29,305 nucleotides of DNA from JBDKVA01 sp039679375 (GCA_039679375.1 JBDKVA010000104.1:1-29305), one strand, 5' to 3'; shown: positions 14,717 to 22,323, counted from the stretch's first letter. Notes: generated by a model from the letters alone, not told the origin. Numbers and translations: made by a program.

Positions 14717-15744
14717 TCGACCTTGATCTCCTCCTGTTCATACCAGTCGCTTTTCATCTTCATGCCAAGATGCTCAAAAGCCAGCTTTGTAGCCATTCTG
14801 CCTCTCGGTGTCTTATTGATGAAGCCAAGCTGCAAAAGGTATGGTTCATAAACATCCTCGATCGTATCCGGCTCTTCCCCTATGCAGGCGGCAAGCGTAT
14901 CAAGTCCGACAGGACCGCCTCCGAATTTTTCGATAATACTCGAAAGCATATTCCGGTCCGTATTGTCGAGCCCTATGGCATCTATTTCAAGAGCGCTTAA
15001 CGCCATCGCTGCTACAGCTTCGTCAATAATGCCATCCGCCTTTACCTGTGCAAAATCCCTCACCCTTTTCAGCAGCCTGTTGGCAATTCTCGGCGTTCCT
15101 CTCGAACGTCTGGCAATTTCTCCGGCGCCTTTCTCTTCAATCTTTATGTTCAGTATACCCGCAGAACGCTTTACTATGAGCATCAGTTCGTCATTATTAT
15201 ACATTTCCAGCCTGTTGATGACGCCAAACCTATCCCTCAGCGGAGAGGTCAAAAGGCCGGCTCTGGTGGTAGCGCCGATCAGCGTAAACTTGGGGAGGTC
15301 CAGTCTGATGGACCGGGCGCTCGGCCCTTTTCCTATAATGATATCCAGCGCATAATCCTCCATGGCGGGATAGAGTATTTCTTCAACACTTCTGTTGAGA
15401 CGGTGAATTTCATCGATAAAAAGTACGTCATAGCTGCCAAGATTCGTCAGGATCGCCGCAAGATCACCGGGCTTCTCTATCGCGGGTCCGGAGGTGATGC
15501 GCAGATTGACGCCAAGCTCCGAGGCAATGATACCCGCAAGTGTCGTCTTGCCAAGGCCGGGCGGTCCGTAAAGCAGCACATGGTCAAGAGCTTCCTTGCG
15601 CCGTTTGGCAGCTTCTATAAATATGGTAAGGTTCTCCTTCACTTTCGTCTGACCGATATATTCATCAAACCTTCGGGGTCGTAGACTGTTCTCTTCAATA
15701 TCCTCACTGACAGCCTCCCTCTCGACCAGCCTTTCCTCATCCAT
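14713..15744 (-). CDS. ruvB: Holliday junction branch migration ATPase RuvB
   Basis: A 343-residue AAA+ motor. As hexameric rings on each side of a RuvA-bound Holliday junction, it pumps DNA arms to drive branch migration. Walker A is GPPGLGKTT (residues 60-68), Walker B is DEIHRLN (111-117), sensor 1 is in IGATTRAG (157-163), and the arginine finger region is SPLRDRFG (167-174). The C-terminal winged-helix domain ends with GFINKTPRGRMATKLAFEHLG, as usual. Length is normal. GGAGG lies 11 nt before the ATG. It is third in ruvC-ruvA-ruvB-queH. Confidence 0.97.
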   Translation of the reverse strand: MDEERLVEREAVSEDIEENSLRPRRFDEYIGQTKVKENLTIFIEAAKRRKEALDHVLLYGPPGLGKTTLAGIIASELGVNLRITSGPAIEKPGDLAAILTNLGSYDVLFIDEIHRLNRSVEEILYPAMEDYALDIIIGKGPSARSIRLDLPKFTLIGATTRAGLLTSPLRDRFGVINRLEMYNNDELMLIVKRSAGILNIKIEEKGAGEIARRSRGTPRIANRLLKRVRDFAQVKADGIIDEAVAAMALSALEIDAIGLDNTDRNMLSSIIEKFGGGPVGLDTLAACIGEEPDTIEDVYEPYLLQLGFINKTPRGRMATKLAFEHLGMKMKSDWYEQEEIKVE

Positions 15745-15850
15745 CAGTACTTCATCCTCCGTTCAAAATAATCACAGTATACTTTCCGCATCAGAAAACG
15801 CCGCATTCCCGCTTCGTTGTATCGGTTACAGCATAGCAAGGCTGCACGGA

Positions 15851-16456
15851 TCAACGTATCAATCCTTTTAGTGAATTTTTGATGATCGTTTCCAGGTCGA
15901 GATCATCCGAATATACCGCAGCAACCGCCCTGCTTGCCTCTGCCGGCGTATAGCCGAGCACCATCAGCGCACTCACCGCCTCCGACAGCCGTGAGCTCTC
16001 TGCAGAAACCGATGCTGTTTCATATCCTGTGCCTGTATTTAAAGCCAGCTGCTGCTTTTTAATTTTATCTTTCAGCTCAAGAATAATCCTCTGAGCCATT
16101 TTTGCGCCAATGCCCTGGGCACGCGTCAGCGTTTTGGTATCATCCGTTATGACTGCCAGTCCGAATTTCGAGGGTGATACCGCTGACAGAAGCGATAGCG
16201 CGGCCTTCGGTCCTACACCTGATACGGTCAGCAGCAGTTCGAACATCCCCAGCTCCTCCTGTGTTGCAAAACCATACAGACTCATTATATCTTCCCGCAC
16301 ATACAGGTGCGTGTATGCCTTGAACTCATTTCCCTGCTGTCCGGCAATCTCCAGCGTGCTCAGCGAGGTGAAAATTTTATAGCCTACTCCTCCCGCCTCT
16401 ATTATTAGGTAGTCGCCGCCTCTGGCTTCGAGCTTTCCTTTAATGTACGCGTACAT
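15851..16456 (-). CDS. ruvA: Holliday junction DNA-binding protein RuvA
   Basis: A 201-residue protein that binds four-way junctions as a tetramer and loads RuvB. It has the N-terminal OB-fold (MYAYIKGKLEARGGDYLIIE), tandem helix-hairpin-helix motifs (SGVGPKAALSLLS and QGIGAKMAQRIILELKDK), and the mobile C-terminal RuvB-binding domain (ALMVLGYTPAEASRAV). GGAGG lies 6 nt before the ATG. The 106 bp gap to ruvB and 157 bp gap from ruvC are somewhat long for the operon, but I see no terminator with a T-run in either. Confidence 0.96.
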   Translation of the reverse strand: MYAYIKGKLEARGGDYLIIEAGGVGYKIFTSLSTLEIAGQQGNEFKAYTHLYVREDIMSLYGFATQEELGMFELLLTVSGVGPKAALSLLSAVSPSKFGLAVITDDTKTLTRAQGIGAKMAQRIILELKDKIKKQQLALNTGTGYETASVSAESSRLSEAVSALMVLGYTPAEASRAVAAVYSDDLDLETIIKNSLKGLIR

Positions 16457-16613
16457 ATGTATCCTCCAAAGTTTTATTTTTCATATGCTTTTCTGTAATA
16501 ACCAGCAGTGTATTCAGCCCTGGCAACGCAATTCAACGCTTATCTGTCTCAAAGCCGGCATTGGTCGACCAGTGCGTGATTTTGCCGTCACATCAGGCAA
16601 ATTTTATACGAAT

Positions 16614-17105
16614 TCACCTCAGACCAAGCGCACCAAGCTTGCAGGAATGCCCATGGCACACTGCGATCGCCAATGCGTCCGCCACATCATCGGGCTTCGG
16701 GATACACGGCAAATTCAGTATCACCTTCACCATCTGCTGGATCTGCGCTTTTTCCGCCCTTCCGTAACCTACTACCGCCTGCTTTACCTGCAGCGGCGTA
16801 TATTCAAAAACCTCAGCCCCCGACCTTGCGGCGGCAGCCAGCGCTATACCCCTGCCATGCGCAGCCATGATCGCCGTTTTAATATTTTTATTGAAGAACA
16901 ATTCTTCCACTGAAATCGCATCAGGCCTGTATTTTTCGATAATTGCAGTCAGCTCGCCATCCAGCAGCAGAAGCCGCTGTGCAAACGGCGTAGACGCCTT
17001 CGTGGTCACCGCGCCATATTCAACAGGCGAAAATTTGTTCCCCTCATATTTTACTATACCATACCCCGTTATTGCAAATCCAGGATCGATCCCCATTATA
17101 ACCAT
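16614..17105 (-). CDS. ruvC: Holliday junction resolvase RuvC
   Basis: A 163-residue RNase-H-fold endonuclease that makes symmetric nicks across Holliday junctions. Catalytic acidic residues can be assigned: Asp7 in GIDPG, Glu67 in SVEELFF, and Asp140 and Asp143 in KPDDVADALA. These match Asp7, Glu66, Asp138 and Asp141 of the E. coli enzyme. AAAGGAT lies before the ATG. A second in-frame ATG three codons on (MGIDPG) is possible. It heads the ruv operon and diverges from argG across 117 bp. Confidence 0.96.
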   Translation of the reverse strand: MVIMGIDPGFAITGYGIVKYEGNKFSPVEYGAVTTKASTPFAQRLLLLDGELTAIIEKYRPDAISVEELFFNKNIKTAIMAAHGRGIALAAAARSGAEVFEYTPLQVKQAVVGYGRAEKAQIQQMVKVILNLPCIPKPDDVADALAIAVCHGHSCKLGALGLR

Positions 17106-17135
17106 GATTCATCCTTTGAATATTTATAATTTTTA

Positions 17136-17164
17136 TTGCATAATTATGCACCGTATTGTATAAT
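17136..17164 (+). promoter_or_regulatory. argG promoter P1
   Basis: TTGCAT (17136-17141) and TATAAT (17159-17164) are 17 bp apart. The -35 lies inside the ARG-box-like palindrome at 17137-17150, so an arginine repressor bound there would exclude RNA polymerase. Confidence 0.6.
17137..17150. promoter_or_regulatory. ARG-box-like palindrome (ArgR/AhrC site)
   Basis: TGCATAATTATGCA is a perfect 14 bp palindrome. It matches the core of the bacterial ARG box (TGAAT-WWWW-ATTCA) at 12 of 14 positions, with one symmetric change in each half. TGAATAT half-site-like sequences lie on both sides (from 17117 and 17190). Position over the -35 of P1 fits arginine repression. Assignment by pattern only. Confidence 0.5.
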
Positions 17165-17184
17165 CAAGATAAAATAAGTATAAT
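17156..17184 (+). promoter_or_regulatory. argG promoter P2
   Basis: TTGTAT (17156-17161) and TATAAT (17179-17184) are again 17 bp apart, placing P2 20 bp downstream of P1 with overlapping elements. The P2 -10 is the centre of a perfect inverted repeat, ATAAGTAT-A-ATACTTAT (17174-17190), which could be a second operator. Confidence 0.55.
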
Positions 17185-17222
17185 ACTTATGAATATTTTA
17201 ACATAGTTGCGGAGGAATTTAT

Positions 17223-18443
17223 ATGAGTCAGAAGGAAAAAGTAGTGCTTGCCTATTCGGGTGGTCTGGACACATCCATTATCATACCATGGCTAAAGGAA
17301 AATTACGACTACGAGGTCATCGCTATGGCAGGTGACGTCGGTCAGGGTGAAGAGCTCGAACCGCTGAAGGAAAAGGCAATCAAAACCGGCGCCAGTAAAA
17401 TATATATCGAAGATCTGAAGGAAGAATTCATCACCGACTTCATTTATCCTACTCTAAAGGCTAATGCAGTCTACGAAGGGAAATACCTTCTCGGAACCTC
17501 CTTTGCAAGGCCGCTCATAGCCAAGAGAATGGTGGAAATCGCACTGAAGGAAGGCGCTGCCGCCATCTGCCACGGCGCAACGGGCAAGGGCAACGACCAG
17601 GTCAGATTTGAGCTGACAGTCAAGGCGCTGGCTCCGCATCTCAAGATCATCGCGCCCTGGAGAATATGGGATATCAAATCAAGAGAAGATGAAATCGATT
17701 ACGCCGAAGCAAGGAATATTCCGGTGCCGGTAACCAAGAAAGATAACTACAGTATGGACAGGAACCTGTGGCACCTGAGCCATGAGGGGCAGGATCTCGA
17801 AAACCCCTGGAACGAACCGCAATACGAAAAGCTGTTAAAACTCATGGTTTCGCCTGAAAAAGCGCCTGACAAACCAGCCTACGCAGAGATCTACTTTGAT
17901 AAGGGCATTCCAAAGAAGGTAAATGGAGTGGAATATGCCCCGATCGAACTGATCGATGTCCTGAACAGACTTGGCGCGGCAAATGGCGTCGGTATCGTCG
18001 ATATGGTCGAAAACAGGCTGGTGGGCATGAAGTCCAGAGGCGTGTACGAAACTCCCGGAGGCACCATTCTCTATGCTGCGCACAGAGAACTTGAATTTCT
18101 GTGCCTTGACAGGGATACTCTGCATTACAAGGATATCGTCTCGCAAAGATTTGCGGAGCTTGTTTATTTCGGTCAATGGTATACGCCGCTTCGGGAAGCA
18201 CTCTCCGCCTTTGTGGACAGCACGCAGCAAACCGTTACCGGGACCGTGCGCATGAAGCTTTACAAGGGCAATTGTATGCCGGCCGGCGCACAATCGCCAT
18301 ATTCATTGTACAGCGAAGAGCTTTCCACCTTCGGAAGGGACGCAGTATACAACCAGAAGGATGCAGAAGGCTTCATAAACCTGTTCGGACTGCCGATCAA
18401 GGTAAGGGCGCTGATGATGGAGAAGGAAAAAGGCAAGGCATAA
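17223..18443 (+). CDS. argG: Argininosuccinate synthase
   Basis: A 406-residue enzyme that joins citrulline and aspartate, using ATP, to give argininosuccinate; this is the penultimate step of arginine synthesis, in the cytoplasm. The PP-loop AYSGGLDTS lies at residues 9-17. The second signature, HGATGKGNDQVRFEL, lies near 119-133. Length is normal for the family. GGAGG is 7 nt before the ATG. Two overlapping promoters and an ARG-box-like palindrome lie upstream, and argH follows 136 bp downstream, separated by a REP-like repeat pair. Confidence 0.97.
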   Translation: MSQKEKVVLAYSGGLDTSIIIPWLKENYDYEVIAMAGDVGQGEELEPLKEKAIKTGASKIYIEDLKEEFITDFIYPTLKANAVYEGKYLLGTSFARPLIAKRMVEIALKEGAAAICHGATGKGNDQVRFELTVKALAPHLKIIAPWRIWDIKSREDEIDYAEARNIPVPVTKKDNYSMDRNLWHLSHEGQDLENPWNEPQYEKLLKLMVSPEKAPDKPAYAEIYFDKGIPKKVNGVEYAPIELIDVLNRLGAANGVGIVDMVENRLVGMKSRGVYETPGGTILYAAHRELEFLCLDRDTLHYKDIVSQRFAELVYFGQWYTPLREALSAFVDSTQQTVTGTVRMKLYKGNCMPAGAQSPYSLYSEELSTFGRDAVYNQKDAEGFINLFGLPIKVRALMMEKEKGKA

Positions 18444-18451
18444 GCGAGTAT

Positions 18452-18510
18452 GTCATTGCGGACGAAGCGCGGCAATCTTGCTTTATCATTGTGAACGCTG
18501 CACGACATCC
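18452..18510. repeat. REP-type repeat, one good and one decayed copy
   Basis: Copy 1 (18452-18478) has the GTCATTGCG...GAAGCGCGGCAATCT form of a widely distributed REP-like palindrome. ATTGC (18455-18459) pairs with GCAAT (18472-18476). A degenerate second copy, CATTGTGAACG...CGACATC (about 18487-18509), follows in the same orientation. The pair starts 8 bp after the argG stop. Such units are usually scattered in intergenic DNA and moved by RAYT (TnpA-REP) transposases. None is encoded here. Confidence 0.6.
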
Positions 18511-18579
18511 CGATTTTTCATAGCAGGCGCTGCGTGTCAATCGAATGAAGGATAAATCATAGATAAGAGGTACATGGAT

Positions 18580-19965
18580 ATGAAACTATGGGGAGGCAGG
18601 TTTACTGCCGGCACGGATAAATCGGTGGATGATTTCAACTCATCCATCCGGTTTGATGCAAGATTATACAAACAGGATATCGAAGGCAGCATAGCTCACG
18701 CAGAAATGCTTGGCAAATGCGGCATTATTCCTGTGGAAGACGCGAAGCTGATCTGCTCCACATTGTTTGAAATTCTGTCCGATATAGAAAATGGCAAGGT
18801 AGAGTTCGAAGTGGATGCAGAAGACATCCATATGAATGTCGAAAAAATATTGATCTCCCGCATTGGCGATACGGGTAAAAGGCTCCATACAGGCAGAAGT
18901 CGGAATGATCAGGTAGCGCTGGATATCCGCATGTACTTAAGGGACGAGACAAAAACCGTCAAAGGTATGCTGGTTGAGCTTCTTAATACATTGCTGAACA
19001 TATCGGAGAAGCATCTGTATACCATCCTGCCGGGTTACACGCACCTGCAGAGAGCACAGCCCATTACGCTTGCGCATCAGATGATGGCGTACTTCCAGAT
19101 GTTCCGGCGTGACGTCGGAAGGCTTGATGATTGCTGCGGCCGTATGGACGTAATGCCTCTGGGCTCCGGCGCCCTGGCCGGCACAACCTATCCGCTGGAC
19201 AGACAATTTGTCGCAGACAAGCTGGGCTTTTCCGCCATTACCGAGAACAGTCTCGACGGAGTAAGCGACCGGGATTTTGCCATCGAACTGGCCTCCTGTA
19301 TTTCTATGATCATGATGCACCTCAGCCGGTTCAGCGAAGAATTGGTTCTGTGGTCCTCATGTGAGTTTTCCTTCGTTGAAATGGATGATGCCTTCAGCAC
19401 AGGCAGCAGTATCATGCCCCAGAAGAAGAACCCCGACGTAGCAGAGCTGGTAAGGGGCAAAACAGGCCGTGCATACGGCGACCTGATGACGCTGCTCACC
19501 GTGATGAAATCGCTTCCGTTGGCCTACAACAAGGATATGCAGGAGGACAAGGAGGCTATATTTGACAGTGTCGACACTGTGAAAATGTGCCTGCCCGTAT
19601 TCACAAAGATGCTTGCCACAATGAAGGTCAGGAAGGAAAACATGTATAAAGCGGCGCAGGGTGGTTTTACCAACGCAACTGATGTGGCGGACTATCTGGT
19701 CAAAAAGGGCATCCCCTTCCGCAGCGCCCATGAAATAATCGGTAAAATGGTACTGTACTGCATAAATCACAATAAGTCCATCGAAGATCTGTCTATGGAA
19801 GAATTCAAAAGTTTCTCGGACAGGATCGAACAGGATGTATACTCGGAGATCAGCCTTGAAAAATGCGTTTCCGGCCGCAGCCTTCCGGGAGGGCCTGCAA
19901 TGGAAAGCGTAAAAGCATCTATTGAAAGCGGGCATAAATATCTTAAAAGCATGCAAAATCACTAG
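18580..19965 (+). CDS. argH: Argininosuccinate lyase
   Basis: A 461-residue enzyme of the fumarase/aspartase superfamily. It splits argininosuccinate to arginine and fumarate, the final step of arginine synthesis. It begins MKLWGGRF as usual. It has the substrate-binding TGRSRNDQVALD, the general-base region with LPGYTHLQRAQP, and the flexible signature loop GSSIMPQKKNPD with the catalytic serine. I start it at the ATG at 18580 because AGAGG (18566-18570) is then 9 nt upstream. The ATG at 18574 is only 3 nt from it. A terminator follows 30 bp downstream. Confidence 0.97.
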   Translation: MKLWGGRFTAGTDKSVDDFNSSIRFDARLYKQDIEGSIAHAEMLGKCGIIPVEDAKLICSTLFEILSDIENGKVEFEVDAEDIHMNVEKILISRIGDTGKRLHTGRSRNDQVALDIRMYLRDETKTVKGMLVELLNTLLNISEKHLYTILPGYTHLQRAQPITLAHQMMAYFQMFRRDVGRLDDCCGRMDVMPLGSGALAGTTYPLDRQFVADKLGFSAITENSLDGVSDRDFAIELASCISMIMMHLSRFSEELVLWSSCEFSFVEMDDAFSTGSSIMPQKKNPDVAELVRGKTGRAYGDLMTLLTVMKSLPLAYNKDMQEDKEAIFDSVDTVKMCLPVFTKMLATMKVRKENMYKAAQGGFTNATDVADYLVKKGIPFRSAHEIIGKMVLYCINHNKSIEDLSMEEFKSFSDRIEQDVYSEISLEKCVSGRSLPGGPAMESVKASIESGHKYLKSMQNH

Positions 19966-19994
19966 AGATAATTAAGCTCCTCAGCAGATTAAGT

Positions 19995-20033
19995 AAAGAA
20001 GGTGACCTATTTTCTCCGGCTGCCTTCTTTTTT
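19995..20033 (+). terminator. Intrinsic terminator after argH
   Basis: AAAGAAGG (19995-20002) pairs with CCTTCTTT (20023-20030), and the T-run continues to six. The loop is 20 nt. It lies 30 bp past the argH stop and 30 bp before the end of the convergent Uma2 gene. Confidence 0.75.
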
Positions 20034-20062
20034 AATTACCTTAACATCCAAATTTATTTGAA

Positions 20063-20794
20063 TCATTCTTTGAAAATCTCTTCCATGGATATTTCCAGCC
20101 CCTTAAAATGCAACGATTTCACAACATCAGGGCGCTCGTACGTGATCATCTCCAGGAGTTCTTTTTCGGTAAACTGATATTGAATGACCTTCATCTTCTT
20201 AGGGTCGACGATCCAATACTCGCTGACGCCTCCATCCAAATATACGTGCAGTTTTTTGACAAGGTCACGGTTTCGGGTATGAGGAGACAGTATTTCGACA
20301 ACCAATGCCGGTATCCCTGTGTACCTATCTCGCTCGTCCCTCTGTTCATTGTAATCACAGGATATAAGTATATCGGGCTCGACAACATTTTTATCATCTA
20401 TATTTTCACCTGAAAGCGTAACATCAAAAGGCGCCGAAAAAACGCGGCATTTCTTCCCGGAAAACCAGTTTATCATATCCCTGAATATATTGGCCTGTAT
20501 AATCTGATGCTTCATTCCCGGCGACGACAGCAGGAATACCTCTCCGTCAATATATTCGTACCTTTCTTCATTTTCCTCCGTTATTTTAAGAAATTCTTCA
20601 TAGGTCACTCTTTTACCGGAATAGGTATAAGCCGCGCTGCCTTCCTTGATCATCAGGTATCTGTCTGCAGGATCCTCATAGCTGGTCAGTTTTGCAATGA
20701 TCCGGTCATTCTTCGTAATAAAAATGTCTTCTTCCTTGCATTTTTTTAGATACCTGCCAAAATAATTTTTCATATCGGTGGCATTTACCTTCAT
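20063..20794 (-). CDS. Phd/YefM-like antitoxin domain fused to Uma2 (PD-(D/E)XK) domain
   Basis: A 243-residue fusion. Residues 1-42 (MKVNATDMKNYFGRYLKKCK followed by EEDIFITKNDRIIAKL) match the Phd/YefM antitoxin fold: a short strand, two helices, then the 'I.[KR]....[IV]A.L' hairpin. Residues about 60-235 are a Uma2/DUF820 domain of the restriction-endonuclease fold. It has ERYEYIDGEVFLLSSPG, VVEPDILIS (Asp), ALVVEILSPHTRNRDLVKK (Glu and Lys candidates) and YLDGGVSEYWIVDPKK. The ATG at 20792-20794 has GGAGGT 8 nt upstream; an earlier in-frame codon at 20809 has no RBS. Uma2 proteins are abundant but their biological role is unsettled. The fused DNA-binding domain suggests autoregulation through the GCTAT repeats in its promoter; this is inference. 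Confidence 0.85.
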   Translation of the reverse strand: MKVNATDMKNYFGRYLKKCKEEDIFITKNDRIIAKLTSYEDPADRYLMIKEGSAAYTYSGKRVTYEEFLKITEENEERYEYIDGEVFLLSSPGMKHQIIQANIFRDMINWFSGKKCRVFSAPFDVTLSGENIDDKNVVEPDILISCDYNEQRDERDRYTGIPALVVEILSPHTRNRDLVKKLHVYLDGGVSEYWIVDPKKMKVIQYQFTEKELLEMITYERPDVVKSLHFKGLEISMEEIFKE

Positions 20795-20819
20795 CCAAAA
20801 CACCTCCATAAATCTTATA

Positions 20820-20868
20820 GCTATATTATATCGCTATTTTAGCTATTTGTAAACATATATCAAGCTAT
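20820..20868. promoter_or_regulatory. Repeated GCTAT boxes over the Uma2-fusion promoter
   Basis: GCTAT occurs four times on the plus strand, at 20820, 20833, 20842 and 20864. It is often extended as AGCTATTT and has a palindromic TAGCTA at two sites. Two boxes fall inside the -10/-35 spacer, one is just past the -10, and one is upstream of the -35. That placement would suit a dimeric repressor such as the Phd-like domain. Confidence 0.45.
20825..20853 (-). promoter_or_regulatory. Promoter of the Uma2-fusion gene
   Basis: On the minus strand, TTTACA (20848-20853) and TATAAT (20825-20830) are separated by exactly 17 bp, a strong sigma-A-type promoter. It lies 31 bp before the ATG. Confidence 0.7.
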
Positions 20869-21012
20869 TTTAAGATACATCTTTCAGCTTTTTCAGGTAT
20901 ATAAAGATATGATTATAATGTTACACCATACAATGCAAACATAACTTTATTAAGTCTTTTACTTGCCGCATAAATGTCTCTGTGATAATATAACAGTATT
21001 AAGTTCAATAAA

Positions 21013-21029
21013 AGCTATTCTATATAGCT
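21013..21029. promoter_or_regulatory. AGCTAT inverted repeat upstream of the DUF6064 gene
   Basis: AGCTAT (21013-21018) and ATAGCT (21024-21029) form a perfect 6+6 bp inverted repeat with a 5 bp spacer, 55 nt before the ATG. It is the same motif as the boxes at the Uma2-fusion promoter about 150 bp away, so one regulator could act on both divergent genes. Confidence 0.4.
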
Positions 21030-21084
21030 CCGGAGCAATTCCTGGCAGCATATATGCGGTAGTTATGAAAGAAGTGAACGAAAT

Positions 21085-21741
21085 ATGGATTTGCAAAATC
21101 TATCCCGCGCATTCCTGAAAACAATGGTCGATTACAATCAAGCAACATATCCCGCGCAAATTTTCATTTTTACAGTAGGCCTTATACTGACAATCCTCCT
21201 TTACCGGAAACCGGGCAAAATAACCAGGATCGCCATGAAGGCATACTTGTTCTTTTGTTTTTCATGGATTTCCGTGGTATTTTTCATCATGCATGGCTCC
21301 AGCGAGTTGCGTAAGGAATTTTCAGCAGGACTGTTTGGACTAATAGCGATCTGCTTCCTGATCGACATTTTCATTGATAAAATGAAATTCGAGCGAAACA
21401 GGACCTATGACAAAGGAGTATTTCTTTTTTATACTCTATTCTTAGCTTATCCCCTGGTCAGTTTATTGTTAGGCAGGGAGTTCCTGGAGCTTGTGAATTG
21501 GCTGATGCCATGCCCTCTGACAGTTTTTACAATTACTCTCTTGATATCGTTTATGAGCAAGGCCAATTATCCGGTCTATGCTCTACTAATCATCTGGGCT
21601 TTGACCGGCGCTCCCAAAAGCATATTGTTCGATGTCCCCGAAGATATAATCCTGGGGCTTTCAGGACTTTATGCAATTGTTGTATTTGTAGTACATAAGA
21701 AGCATTCAAGGCAAATAGAAGCCGGGTCTTTGCATACTTAA
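21085..21741 (+). CDS. DUF6064 family membrane protein
   Basis: A 218-residue integral membrane protein with about seven hydrophobic segments: IFIFTVGLILTILLY, YLFFCFSWISVVFFIM, LFGLIAICFLIDIFI, FLFYTLFLAYPLVSLLL, TVFTITLLISFM, YALLIIWALTG and ILGLSGLYAIVVFVV. The stretch WLMPCPLTVFTITLL and the closing ED(I)ILGLSGL are hallmarks of DUF6064. No catalytic function is known. The RBS is weak (GAAGTG, 10 nt before the ATG). It diverges from the Uma2 fusion. The last base of its stop codon begins an 11 bp hairpin. Confidence 0.75.
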   Translation: MDLQNLSRAFLKTMVDYNQATYPAQIFIFTVGLILTILLYRKPGKITRIAMKAYLFFCFSWISVVFFIMHGSSELRKEFSAGLFGLIAICFLIDIFIDKMKFERNRTYDKGVFLFYTLFLAYPLVSLLLGREFLELVNWLMPCPLTVFTITLLISFMSKANYPVYALLIIWALTGAPKSILFDVPEDIILGLSGLYAIVVFVVHKKHSRQIEAGSLHT

Positions 21742-21767
21742 GCCGGATTTGCTGCACAAATCCGGCT
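21741..21767 (+). terminator. Stem-loop at the 3' end of the DUF6064 gene
   Basis: AGCCGGATTTG (21741-21751) pairs perfectly with CAAATCCGGCT (21757-21767) around a 5-nt loop. The stem is strong, but it is followed by ATCAATAAAA rather than a T-run, so efficient intrinsic termination is uncertain. Confidence 0.5.
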
Positions 21768-21773
21768 ATCAAT

Positions 21774-21795
21774 AAAAAAACCCGGTATCACCGGG
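21774..21795 (-). terminator. Intrinsic terminator of the lysine-rich protein gene
   Basis: Read on the minus strand, CCCGGT (21795-21790) pairs with ACCGGG (21786-21781) around a 3-nt loop and is followed by seven T. It lies 15 bp past the stop codon of the minus-strand gene. Confidence 0.75.
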
Positions 21796-21810
21796 CTCAT
21801 GCATCTGGAA

Positions 21811-22233
21811 TTACTTTTGTTTGACCTTCTTATCGAGGGCCTTACCCAGACTATACCATGAGTCCCGCAGCCTAAATCTCAATTCTTCATCAATCGTACG
21901 TTCAATGACATCATTAAGATTACGCCTCATTTCAATATATTCGATCATATTGAACTCCTGTTTTTCAAGCAGTTTTTCAATGTCACTGATCCAGCTTGTT
22001 ATGTTTTCCAAACCGATAAACTCCGTTTCAGGCAGCTTTTTTCTCAAGTGTGCGACAACAAGCTTCACTGCCTTGCGTTTAACATCAATATCTGTCAGCA
22101 CTTTCTTTACTTTCTTTTCTTTTGCAGGTGTATCTTTGATCACTTTCTTGTTCTCTGCAGCTGTATTTTCAAGCTCTTTTTCTCCCTTTACTTTTGCTTC
22201 CTTAAACACCTTTTTCTCCTTTTTAACCGCCAT
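21811..22233 (-). CDS. Hypothetical protein with lysine-rich N-terminal tail
   Basis: I do not recognise a family. The 140-residue product has a Lys/Glu/Ala-rich, probably disordered tail (residues 1-50, MAVKKEKKVFKEAKVKGEKE and more). A helical domain follows, with IDVKRKAVKLVVAHLRKKL, TSWISDIEKLLEKQEF, MRRNLNDVIERT and RLRDSWYSLGKALD. There is no signal peptide or membrane segment. The basic tail recalls histone-H1-like or nucleic-acid-binding proteins, but this is composition only. The ATG at 22233 has AAGGAG 8 nt upstream. The GTG at 22242 overlaps that RBS. It is a single-gene unit with a good promoter and terminator. Confidence 0.65.
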   Translation of the reverse strand: MAVKKEKKVFKEAKVKGEKELENTAAENKKVIKDTPAKEKKVKKVLTDIDVKRKAVKLVVAHLRKKLPETEFIGLENITSWISDIEKLLEKQEFNMIEYIEMRRNLNDVIERTIDEELRFRLRDSWYSLGKALDKKVKQK

Positions 22234-22323
22234 TCGTATCACTCCTTCCTTACAATAATAGTCTGCTTTTGTATTTCCTGTAATCCAATATGAGGATTAG
22301 AAACGAAAAATACCTTCGTTACA

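Noticed and set aside
17106..17222. T-box or riboswitch in the argG leader
   Set aside because: The leader after P2 is only about 30 nt and contains no conserved T-box sequence; promoter overlap with palindromes fits repressor control better.
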